From NCBI GenBank assembly GCA_955652855.1, contig CATPCN010000590.1, positions 1 through 17,142 on the forward strand: a stretch of 17,142 nt of DNA, written 5' to 3'. This stretch comes from an uncultured Chthoniobacterales bacterium. Lineage in GTDB: Bacteria > Verrucomicrobiota > Verrucomicrobiae > Chthoniobacterales > UBA10450. The notes under the pieces are model-generated. The model searched no databases. It was not told the origin of the DNA and saw only the letters and a program-made list of their open reading frames with translations. Positions 1-8,197 of the stretch are shown here, piece after piece (position 1 is the stretch's first letter; each line of letters opens with the position of its first letter). Both the position numbers and the translations under genes were made by a program.

Positions 1-2090
1 AGGAGCTTTCCAATGTCACTGGCAACAACTGTGGGATCTTGATCCAGTTTCGCGTAACAATAAATGATTGTTCCCCGGGGCTCATCGACGGCGATGCTCT
101 GCTGCCAGCGGTCGGAAGCCAATTTCAACTGCATCGCAAAAGTGTCTAGACTCGATGTCACGCCTTGGTAACGCCATTCACGAGTAGTGATCCTGTTCTC
201 CTCAGAGAAATCACAATCCAAGTCACCCAGCAAGTCACACCACGTGGAGGCCTTACTCGCAAAGAGCGCCGCCTTTGCTGACTCGTCATAGCTACTGGCG
301 ACGCGTTGTCGAATGAAAGACAGGAACTGGGTTCGAGGCACGGAGTCGCCCAAAATATCAAATTGCTTGAATACGTCATCCCACTCAAGAACGTTATATT
401 CGCTTTGAAGGAGCCGTAGTCCATTTTCAGCTTCACTCAGCTGCAACCCAGAGAGTTGGGATAGAGCCCCAACCGCATCGCTCCGATCTGTAGCCTGCAA
501 ACCCATTTTCGAGGCCAGCACGACAGCACGAAGCAGCAGTCTCGAATGATCCGAAAGGGTCGCCCCATGACGAGCATCGACTGACGCATACGCATGCGTG
601 ATCGCACCCTGCTGGCCAGCCTCTTCAGAACTGATGAGTTCCTGCTGCAAGCCTTCGGACCAAAAGTCGACAGGCGTCAGCACCCAGTTGCCGCCTTCTG
701 TCACCTGATAGTCTTTGTAACGCTCGAACAGATGACCGAGCATCGCGAGAGCAGAGCGTTCCTGGAGATGCTTGCCAGCTGCCGCCAAGTGAAAAAGAAA
801 CCACGTAGAGTACGCGGAAAGTGGCCAGCAGCCTTTTCGGACAACTGAATGAAACTGATCCGGATCGCACCAGAGTCGGTGATTGCGAGCCTGCGGGAAC
901 CAGCGCGACAGGCTTCGCGAAATGTCCTCGGAATTCCTAAGTGCTTGCGCATGATCAAACCACTCGTGCAGGGCTTGAGGTCTTCGCTTTTCCAGAAGAT
1001 TTGCAATCAGCGTCTCAAGATTAATGGAAAGATATACGCGACTGGCAGCTTGATACCGTGTAATGTAGCGGAGAATCTCGTTTCTGTATTCCGCGGCGAC
1101 GCGCTGAACGTAGGCATTCAACTCAAACTGGATGAAGCCAGCAAAACAGCTCGTATTGTGATTGGCTTGTACTGCTTCGAACAGATCCTGCAGGACACCA
1201 CTGCCGGCAATTTGGCTTCTGACCGTTGCGAACTCAGTATAACGGCCGAACTCGTCGAACAGAATCAGCAGGGTTCGGAACGGCTTACCCTCGCCGCAGT
1301 ATTCGCGAACCGATACTTCGATAATATCGCGCACGGATTCGCCACGAAGCGCCGTTATCGCCATACCTCGGGCTGAAAAGATGTCATGAACCGTGGCGTA
1401 CACCTGTTCATCTTGCTGCTCCAGCGCGGCCAGAACTGCGTCAACGCTGTCCGACTCGCAAGCACTCACCAACTCCGTCAGGATATCCTCGTTGGCCATG
1501 CGGATCAGGCTCGCGGCCTGAGAAAAGCGTGGTCGCAATTCGTCCAGAGATCGGGTTTCGAGATTGCGAACCTTTGCCTGACGAATGATTTGCTGGGTAA
1601 TCTCAGCAGTCAGATCGACGCTCTTCATACCATTCAACGCAACTACGAGGCAGGGTTGACGGTTTTCCTGCAAGATGGCTCTAACCTCACTACCTATGGC
1701 TTGGTCGGCCGAGTCAACGGCTGCCAGGACCTGCGTAGCGATCTCACTTTGAGGGTCGTCGAGAAGAGAAGCTACGGTCAGTGCGAGATGTGATTTGCCA
1801 GTTCCGTATCCAGCAATGGCGAGAGTGAAGGGCTGATCATCGAGTCCATAGCAGCGGCGTACAATCGATCGGACAAAACTCGCGGTATCCTGAAGTCGAT
1901 GGCCGTGCGTTGTTCCGACGTCTGCTTGTGAAACACCATGATACTCGGGCCCATGGAAAACGAACGCCTGCGACGCCGAACGGGCGCGTCCTTCGTCAGT
2001 TACAAACCAATCGATGTTGACAGCACCGTTGAACAGCTTGTCACCACGAAACGCCACTAGTTCGTGCAGAGCCTGAGACATGTCTGTCAT
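1..2090 (-). CDS. sspC: SspC-like P-loop ATPase of the PT modification module (3' end beyond window)
   Basis: I translated this frame by hand from the ATG at 2090-2088; it stays open to the left edge (about 696 codons), so the C-terminus is missing. Walker A is GYGTGKSH at residues 94-101 and Walker B is LLILFDEFGRY with D279-E280. A glycine-rich GYGTGKS followed by a hydrophobic DEFG strand is the pattern of large defence-island ATPases such as SspC and the BREX PglY/BrxC family. After the core the protein is mostly helical with no clear second catalytic domain. In SspABCD systems, SspC is the ATPase that works with the SspB nickase during sulfur insertion. The start lies 1 nt after the sspB stop (TGA-A-ATG) and has no good Shine-Dalgarno, which suggests coupled re-initiation; a second in-frame ATG is at 2081. 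P-loop ATPase is sure; SspC identity rests mainly on context. A PglY-like protein is the alternative. Confidence 0.8.
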   Translation of the reverse strand, partial: MTDMSQALHELVAFRGDKLFNGAVNIDWFVTDEGRARSASQAFVFHGPEYHGVSQADVGTTHGHRLQDTASFVRSIVRRCYGLDDQPFTLAIAGYGTGKSHLALTVASLLDDPQSEIATQVLAAVDSADQAIGSEVRAILQENRQPCLVVALNGMKSVDLTAEITQQIIRQAKVRNLETRSLDELRPRFSQAASLIRMANEDILTELVSACESDSVDAVLAALEQQDEQVYATVHDIFSARGMAITALRGESVRDIIEVSVREYCGEGKPFRTLLILFDEFGRYTEFATVRSQIAGSGVLQDLFEAVQANHNTSCFAGFIQFELNAYVQRVAAEYRNEILRYITRYQAASRVYLSINLETLIANLLEKRRPQALHEWFDHAQALRNSEDISRSLSRWFPQARNHRLWCDPDQFHSVVRKGCWPLSAYSTWFLFHLAAAGKHLQERSALAMLGHLFERYKDYQVTEGGNWVLTPVDFWSEGLQQELISSEEAGQQGAITHAYASVDARHGATLSDHSRLLLRAVVLASKMGLQATDRSDAVGALSQLSGLQLSEAENGLRLLQSEYNVLEWDDVFKQFDILGDSVPRTQFLSFIRQRVASSYDESAKAALFASKASTWCDLLGDLDCDFSEENRITTREWRYQGVTSSLDTFAMQLKLASDRWQQSIAVDEPRGTIIYCYAKLDQDPTVVASDIGKL

Positions 2091-2091
2091 T

Positions 2092-2940
2092 TCACAGAAG
2101 ATCTTCGTAGATACGCTTCCACGCTGATTCGACGGTAGCCGCCGGCCGTAGGAGCCAAGGCTCCATATGCCGATCTACTTGGATCAACCCTTTCCGTTCA
2201 ACCAATTCCAACACTCGCTGATGATTGCCGATGTCCCATCCCGGGATGGTTCGCCAGCCAGCCTTCGCATCCAATTCCGTTACCGATACTTGTCCTACCT
2301 TTGGAAATTGATCGGCTACGAGGTGGAGCAGCCAAGCTCCATAGCCGACGCCGAACTCCTCGCTAATCGGAGCAGACTTCCGCGTAATACGGCCGGCAGT
2401 CTCGGACAACGCGCCACACGCCCGAAAAGCGGCGTCATCTTCGTACATACCGACCATTGGACCAATCAGTCCCGGCTTTTCGACGCCATAGATCATACCG
2501 AGGTGGGCCTCCAGTTTGTCCCGTTCGAAACTCATTCCCAACGAGAGCGTTCCAGCGAAGAAGGTGTGATACCAGACATCGGCACCGCTAACGAGACCGC
2601 AGAGATGCAGGTGAGCAAGCCACTGGCTGATGCCCGTCTTTAAATAGGGGTCTTCGAGCAGTACTATCCTTCCGAACGGTGTCAGCGCGGGCTTTTTGAC
2701 TGCCGAACGTTCCCCATCCTCGAACCGTACCAGGCCCATCGCGCGAGCATAATCGAGGATTGCGGGCACCTTCCCGCTTGAGGCGCCTGTTGGTATCCCA
2801 GTAGCCGACCCGATTGCTTGGTAGTCCCCTGCTTGTCCCGAAGCCGCGAACCTCAGCATCGCATTGAGATAGTGACGCTCAGGCTTGAAGGTCTTATGAA
2901 AATTCCTTGGTAGGCGATTATACTGACTCGCATCAGACAT
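2092..2940 (-). CDS. sspB: SspB-like DUF4007 family protein, presumed PT-module nickase
   Basis: 282 residues. The N-terminal stretch NFHKTFKPERHYLNAMLRF (13-31) matches the opening signature I remember for DUF4007 proteins (F-H-x-T-F-x-x-R-x-x-W/Y-L). A winged-helix-like segment follows (SGKVPAILDYARAMGLV, 55-71), then LTPFGRIVLLEDPYL (86-100) and the typical core ISQWLAHLHLC followed by ADVWYHTFF (104-128). DUF4007 is the annotation carried by SspB, reported as the site-specific nickase of single-strand PT modification. I cannot point to its catalytic residues by eye. The start ATG at 2940 overlaps the sspH stop by 8 nt (ATGTCTGA) and has an AAAGGAA Shine-Dalgarno at 2951-2957. Being directly followed by the SspC ATPase supports the role. 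Other DUF4007 proteins exist outside PT loci, so identity depends partly on neighbours. Confidence 0.8.
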   Translation of the reverse strand: MSDASQYNRLPRNFHKTFKPERHYLNAMLRFAASGQAGDYQAIGSATGIPTGASSGKVPAILDYARAMGLVRFEDGERSAVKKPALTPFGRIVLLEDPYLKTGISQWLAHLHLCGLVSGADVWYHTFFAGTLSLGMSFERDKLEAHLGMIYGVEKPGLIGPMVGMYEDDAAFRACGALSETAGRITRKSAPISEEFGVGYGAWLLHLVADQFPKVGQVSVTELDAKAGWRTIPGWDIGNHQRVLELVERKGLIQVDRHMEPWLLRPAATVESAWKRIYEDLL

Positions 2941-5900
2941 CGTTGATTCGTTCCTTTAACGATGCGATTCGAATCTTGAATGCCCTCACTTCTAATTTGC
3001 CAGTAGCTTCATTCAGACTTGGTCCCAGCGAATAACACTCACCCTTCTTCAACGCTGCGAGTCTCTTCAACCAGATGTCCGTCTTATCCCCCGTACTCAC
3101 GGAAGCGATCTCTGCGTAAGTCCGCATCTCAGTATCAGCCGGGCGAAAGAACAACTTGTGAGCTGCGTTGAAGAGCCGATCGCGTTCATCCTTGTCGAGA
3201 TTACTCATAATTTGAGTAGCCAGAATTAGAGAAAACCCGAACTTCCGACCCTCGCGTAGCAACTGCGCAAGAGGACTTTCTTCCCGATGGTCGAGGTTCT
3301 GGACTTCATCTAGCACAACCACGCGCGGACGAGCCTGGGTCCCTCGCCCCCGATAGAACCAATAAAGGTCAATCAGACTGAATTCTGTGACTAGACGCGC
3401 CGCGTCTTTCATGAAACCCGCCAGCTGGACAATATGGCACCTGTGAGCTGTGTCCGAAAAGAACCGTTCCCAGCTTTGGGAATCCTCAGCTCCAAACGGA
3501 TTTTGATCCAGGAACGGGCGAAGCTTGCTGATCACACTGCCTGCTGACTGAGCCTGCGTACCCTTTTCCTGAGCGAGATCCTCGAGTCTAGGAATCAGAT
3601 CCTCAAGCGTTATTCCCACGTTACCAGTCTGTTCAAGTCCGATCTTTACGGCCTGGTATAAAGCGGACTTTTGTTGGTCCCCAAAGTTGTATACTCCTGA
3701 GAACACGCCGCTGACGCGCTGCGCTGTCGACGATGCAACCTCAGGCAACAATTCCCCGCCTATATTCTCGGCCTGGCGGCGAAAAGGATTGATCGCCAGA
3801 GGCTCCCTACGGACAAAGTGCTGCGTAGGAGACAGTAGCTTCTTGAACTCGTCCTCAAGTTGATTGTCGAAGAATCCGTTGGTGTAATCGACAATTAAAG
3901 AATTCTGACCACTTCGGCCTAGTTCAAACAACAGACACTGAATCGTGTACGTCTTACCCATCCCAGACGATCCAAAGATGAGTACATGGCGGTTATTTAG
4001 TTCGTTATGCCCGAATTCCCAGTACACCTTCCGAGAGCCCGGAGACGTCGTTCCCAAGTAGATTCTGTCTGGTACTGCGGCTGGAGCCGGTCCGCGGGTC
4101 TCTTCGAGCCCGACATCCGTGCGCAAGGATGAAGCATCTGGCGGCTTATCGGGACCGCGAGGGGGTCCGTTGTCTGGCGGTAGTCCTCCCTCAGGATCAT
4201 TGTGATCGGTCTCGTCCTCGCTGGGGGACTGCCACTTTGCAGCATAGAACGCGGCGGCTTGTCCTTCCCAAGGCAACTGGGCCCTTCCCCCTGTTTCGCA
4301 AAGAGCACGAACGAACTCGCTTCCAGCGGACACAACACCAATACCGATCGGCCTACCCTGGATCGAATATGGCCACACATCTATCTGGGAGATCTCGGCT
4401 GACTTCTGATCTGTCCAGTAGGTAACTGCGGTAGCACGCCACTCAATATCAAACTCGCCCTCAGCCAAACGCTCGAGAGCTGTTAGTACGTTCGTTTGTT
4501 GCCGTTCTATTATCTCGGCCTTACTAGCAATCAAACGATGGAGTTGCAGCCACCAGTAACGTTGATCCGGCCTTTGATCCTCTACATCGCGGTCCTCGAC
4601 CCGTGGCATGAAGACGGCAGCCAAACGCCGGATTCCGTTCTCGAGTTGCTCGCGCGCCTTGTCAACGTGGGCCTCGGACATTTTCGCCAACTTGCATTCG
4701 ATCAAACGCATGTCCAATCGTGTGCGACCGTCGGCGCCAATCCGTGCGATGATCCACAGCAGATCAGGGCGCGTGCCCGATTCTGCGGAATCGAACCAGT
4801 GCTGATAAGCGTCTAGAGATACGACCTGGTCGCAGAGAACGTCGGGATCTGCGCTCAACAGCTTGCGCGTGATCGCGTAGGACATGAAGTCGCGTACGTA
4901 TTGACCCACACCTGTCGCGCGAACCAAGGACAAACCCGAAAGTCGTCGGGACTCGGCGAGGACACTTTGGGCGACCTTTTGGTATGCCTCTGGCAACCAG
5001 CCGGTATATAGCTCCCGAATGGACGCCTCCAGCTTGTGGAGCACGTCCGATAGCCGGAACTGTTCAGTAGAAATCGTGAAATTGGCCTCGCCGTGTGCGC
5101 CTACACCGGAACCAAACCCAATGATCTCTCGCGCCTCTTGAGTCTCCCGCCCTTTCTCGGCTATTAAACGTTCGTCAATGCTTGGGTCGATACATACAAC
5201 CCACCCTGCCTTTTCGTGAAGGGCATCTACGACGTCTTGCCACGGCGTGTAATCCCCATAGCCCAACACAACGTGATGGGTATTCTGTGGGACTTCACGA
5301 CTCTTCAAGCGCGCCATCAACTCGGCGTGAAAGGTCGTCAGGCGGAATTGGCGATTGCTCAGAACGCGCGCACGTTGCAGCCTACGACCGGGGTCGCGAA
5401 ATGCACAAAACGACTTTTCCAGAATGGGAAATTTCAACGTGCGAGTTAATACGTCATATGGCTCGACGGGCTCGAACTCGTTGCCTTGGCTGCCTGCTCG
5501 AATGAATCCGTTCAAAAATGCAATGTCGACCTCTAACCCTCCGGCGATCAACTGCGCGAACTGACGGTAGTAGTTCTCCGGAGAAACGATACGATGTGCA
5601 ATCGAAAGCCGCGTTTGCCTGTAGTGGGCCATTGATGTCTGATTTTCGGCCGCATCCCATCGTTCCTTCCATTGCGCTACCCATCGTGATACGCTGCTGT
5701 CGTCACTCGACTCGGTGAACAGTGTTACCGCCATCGAGTAATTCTTCATTGACGCCGACCGCTCCCCGCCCATCCTTTTGAGATATTGGTCTACAGCGGC
5801 AATGACAGGCTGAATGTTTTCATTCTGATATACAGCAATGCTAAGTCCATCATCGGCGTGCGGGTGTAGTTTGTGGTAGTCGTCGAACATATGACACAGA

Positions 5901-8197
5901 AGCATGGATTCCCGACTCTGGTGGAATAGCTCCATGTCGCTGATGTCATCCTCATCGAACGCATCGTAACGAAGTAATAACCGTGTCGTTAGCGATGCCT
6001 CAGTATCGCTCGCCGAGCCAATTCGGTGGATAAGCCCTTCGCCTCGAACGTCCGTATCGAGAATTCGGTTTCTATCCTTGATAAGACCAGAGAGAGGCAT
6101 CTGGATGGCCGCCAAGTCAACGTATCCCTGCCAGACCAGATCTCGAAATGATTGGGTCCCTGGAGCCGACAGTTCGGTCCGGGCCACAGTTGTGAAGGAC
6201 GTAAAGAGATAGTGTATGTGAGCATTGAGCATTTCCAGCAGCGCGGGATGTAATACAGTCACCACACATGACGGCTCATGTGCGTCCCAAATCCATCGAT
6301 CCGCCTTGGCTCGCTCCCGGGCAGCGATGATCAAAAAGGATCTAAACAGCAACGTCGCCATGGGGCTACTGCCGCAAGTCGGATCACGTAAATAGGCACC
6401 GCAGGCTTGTTCGTAAGCTTTCCGAACATCGTCCCATTTGTCACGCAATGCTGCGTGAAGCCCCGCAGTGTTCGCCTTTTGAATGAAATGGTCATACGCG
6501 ACGGCGAGCTGCCGCACTTTCGGCAACATTGGGTCATGACTATCGAGGTCCGGAGCCTTCAGCAAGTTACAAATCCGGCTGCTTTCGTCATGGGTACACT
6601 GCTGCAAAATGCGGCGAGTCTCCTCGTCATCCTTGGCCAGCATCAGCTCTTCGTAGTACGGAACATGAAATACCGGAAGGCAATATCCATCCGCTTTGGA
6701 AAGGGCAGCCGCCGCCCACTGAATTAGCTCATCGGCTACCCGATACGGCTGGATCTCGGGCAAGCGCCAGGCAAATTGTTTGGTAACGGGCTCCTCTAGA
6801 CCGTCGCCGTCCACAGTAACCGCAAAACGTAGGTGTGGTTCCGCTGTTCTGGCTGATTGGCAATCAATGCTGGGATTCACAAGCCGAGAGTGGACTTGAA
6901 GACTGTCTGTGCCAAGAGAATCGACCAAGTGTTCCTGAAGAAGCTGATCTACGCCACCGAGCAATCGCTCTAAATAACCGAGGGCGTTGCTTCTACGTTG
7001 CTCCGGCGATTCGCCGTCGGCGTCGTGTTTGAATAGCCGCGACTCGACATGAATACTCTTGAGCGTCTCATGCGCAAAGACCCCGCGTTCGTTGGCTGCG
7101 CGCTTGAAGTCGCCCAAAGTGGTCCACAACGCGCTGAGGATCACTTCAACCGGCCCTCCGCTCAACTTGGCAATCGTCTCAGATTTCTGTTTCTTCTTGT
7201 CGGGGTCCTTCGGTGCTCTAAACGAAAGAATATCGTCCCTTATCACGACGAAGTCACATCCAAGGAGTCGTTCTCTGGACTTCAAATCCGCGGCTCCGAT
7301 GTAATCTCTGAGGGAGTCGAACAATTCTTGGTCGGTACTGAAAGGCCGCCTAGCGTTCGGGTCTAAACCCTCACCCAGGACATTGTTTTTTTCAAACGCT
7401 GCAATCGCCTTCAAAGCGCTCTCGCGATCTCGCTCTTTAAGGAACGCGTCGTACGAGAAAAATGCTAGCGCGGCATCAAGGTATGTTCCGAATGTCTTGG
7501 CTGTCGAAAACCTAAAGCTACTGAACTCCGGGAGTCCAAATCTACCTAAACCGCCAAGTAGAACCTCTTCCGCGTCGCGTCCATCCTGCGCCCCGGACAA
7601 ATCAAGGTCCTGCAAGAGCGAGCCAACCTGAAGAACATCGGATAATCCACGCTCAACAAGAGGCTTAAGGACCCAATCGAATCGCTGCACAGTATCGTTC
7701 TCGTAACCAACGTGAGACGAATCAAGTACCGCGCGGATCCAATTAGTAAAGCTGCCACCGAGCTCATCTTCCCAGATAGCGCGAAGGTCGCAGTGATGGA
7801 AATCGTCCATACTGGATGAGTCCGTGACTCGATCCACACCGATCAACAGCACAACCAGCAAGGACTTGTCATCGTGAATGATATTGCGATAAGTCGTTAG
7901 ATTCTGCTTGTCATCTACCCATCCTCTCTCCGATACCTGGCGCGACGCTTCTCGTTGCGCCAGGTCGCTCCCCTCCGTCCAATCCTGCGTCAAGGGCACG
8001 GAGACCTTGATCAGCGGCACGCGCAAGCTTGGTCTCTCAGCGCAAAAGGAAGTTAGGAGACTGCCTATCTCAAGGACGACCGCCGGTGGAAAGCTCGGCA
8101 TCATGAACAGCAACTTGCCAGTTGGAGTCCCGCCATTGGCAGTCGACTCGATCTGCCGCCGCATATACTCAAAACTGCTGTAAGCAAGAAGGTTCAT
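2933..8197 (-). CDS. sspH: SspH/DptH-like protein: PD-(D/E)XK nuclease motif plus HerA/FtsK-type ATPase
   Basis: 1754 residues, the length expected for DptH (phosphorothioation-dependent restriction protein H). The N-terminal ~1100 residues are mixed helix/strand without a fold I recognise, though LIGVDRVTDSSSMDDF near residue 115 is a segment I associate with this family. A PD-(D/E)XK motif follows: D1145 in RPDLLWII, then E1167-C-K1169 in RLIECKLAK, then an AREQ helix. A Pro/Gly/acidic linker spans about 1320-1380. The C-terminal ATPase has Walker A GSSGMGKT (1409-1416) and Walker B VVVLDEVQNL with D1630-E1631, followed by an RKFGFSLILATQ strand typical of HerA/FtsK motors. In the described SspFGH system, the trio damages DNA lacking PT. 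The ATG at 8197 overlaps the sspG stop by 4 nt and has a GGAAGGGG ribosome site at 8203-8210. Very likely the DNA-cutting and translocating subunit. Confidence 0.85.
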   Translation of the reverse strand: MNLLAYSSFEYMRRQIESTANGGTPTGKLLFMMPSFPPAVVLEIGSLLTSFCAERPSLRVPLIKVSVPLTQDWTEGSDLAQREASRQVSERGWVDDKQNLTTYRNIIHDDKSLLVVLLIGVDRVTDSSSMDDFHHCDLRAIWEDELGGSFTNWIRAVLDSSHVGYENDTVQRFDWVLKPLVERGLSDVLQVGSLLQDLDLSGAQDGRDAEEVLLGGLGRFGLPEFSSFRFSTAKTFGTYLDAALAFFSYDAFLKERDRESALKAIAAFEKNNVLGEGLDPNARRPFSTDQELFDSLRDYIGAADLKSRERLLGCDFVVIRDDILSFRAPKDPDKKKQKSETIAKLSGGPVEVILSALWTTLGDFKRAANERGVFAHETLKSIHVESRLFKHDADGESPEQRRSNALGYLERLLGGVDQLLQEHLVDSLGTDSLQVHSRLVNPSIDCQSARTAEPHLRFAVTVDGDGLEEPVTKQFAWRLPEIQPYRVADELIQWAAAALSKADGYCLPVFHVPYYEELMLAKDDEETRRILQQCTHDESSRICNLLKAPDLDSHDPMLPKVRQLAVAYDHFIQKANTAGLHAALRDKWDDVRKAYEQACGAYLRDPTCGSSPMATLLFRSFLIIAARERAKADRWIWDAHEPSCVVTVLHPALLEMLNAHIHYLFTSFTTVARTELSAPGTQSFRDLVWQGYVDLAAIQMPLSGLIKDRNRILDTDVRGEGLIHRIGSASDTEASLTTRLLLRYDAFDEDDISDMELFHQSRESMLLCHMFDDYHKLHPHADDGLSIAVYQNENIQPVIAAVDQYLKRMGGERSASMKNYSMAVTLFTESSDDSSVSRWVAQWKERWDAAENQTSMAHYRQTRLSIAHRIVSPENYYRQFAQLIAGGLEVDIAFLNGFIRAGSQGNEFEPVEPYDVLTRTLKFPILEKSFCAFRDPGRRLQRARVLSNRQFRLTTFHAELMARLKSREVPQNTHHVVLGYGDYTPWQDVVDALHEKAGWVVCIDPSIDERLIAEKGRETQEAREIIGFGSGVGAHGEANFTISTEQFRLSDVLHKLEASIRELYTGWLPEAYQKVAQSVLAESRRLSGLSLVRATGVGQYVRDFMSYAITRKLLSADPDVLCDQVVSLDAYQHWFDSAESGTRPDLLWIIARIGADGRTRLDMRLIECKLAKMSEAHVDKAREQLENGIRRLAAVFMPRVEDRDVEDQRPDQRYWWLQLHRLIASKAEIIERQQTNVLTALERLAEGEFDIEWRATAVTYWTDQKSAEISQIDVWPYSIQGRPIGIGVVSAGSEFVRALCETGGRAQLPWEGQAAAFYAAKWQSPSEDETDHNDPEGGLPPDNGPPRGPDKPPDASSLRTDVGLEETRGPAPAAVPDRIYLGTTSPGSRKVYWEFGHNELNNRHVLIFGSSGMGKTYTIQCLLFELGRSGQNSLIVDYTNGFFDNQLEDEFKKLLSPTQHFVRREPLAINPFRRQAENIGGELLPEVASSTAQRVSGVFSGVYNFGDQQKSALYQAVKIGLEQTGNVGITLEDLIPRLEDLAQEKGTQAQSAGSVISKLRPFLDQNPFGAEDSQSWERFFSDTAHRCHIVQLAGFMKDAARLVTEFSLIDLYWFYRGRGTQARPRVVVLDEVQNLDHREESPLAQLLREGRKFGFSLILATQIMSNLDKDERDRLFNAAHKLFFRPADTEMRTYAEIASVSTGDKTDIWLKRLAALKKGECYSLGPSLNEATGKLEVRAFKIRIASLKERINDV

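Noticed and set aside
594..1793. Series of plus-strand open frames (about 84, 175 and 135 codons) covering much of the left end
   Set aside because: They lie opposite the open sspC frame on the minus strand, which carries clear Walker A and B motifs. The plus-strand proteins show no coherent domains, and the gene at the window edge explains the region.
2167..2643. Plus-strand open frame of 158 codons
   Set aside because: Antisense to sspB, which has recognisable DUF4007 features; no domain in the plus-strand product.
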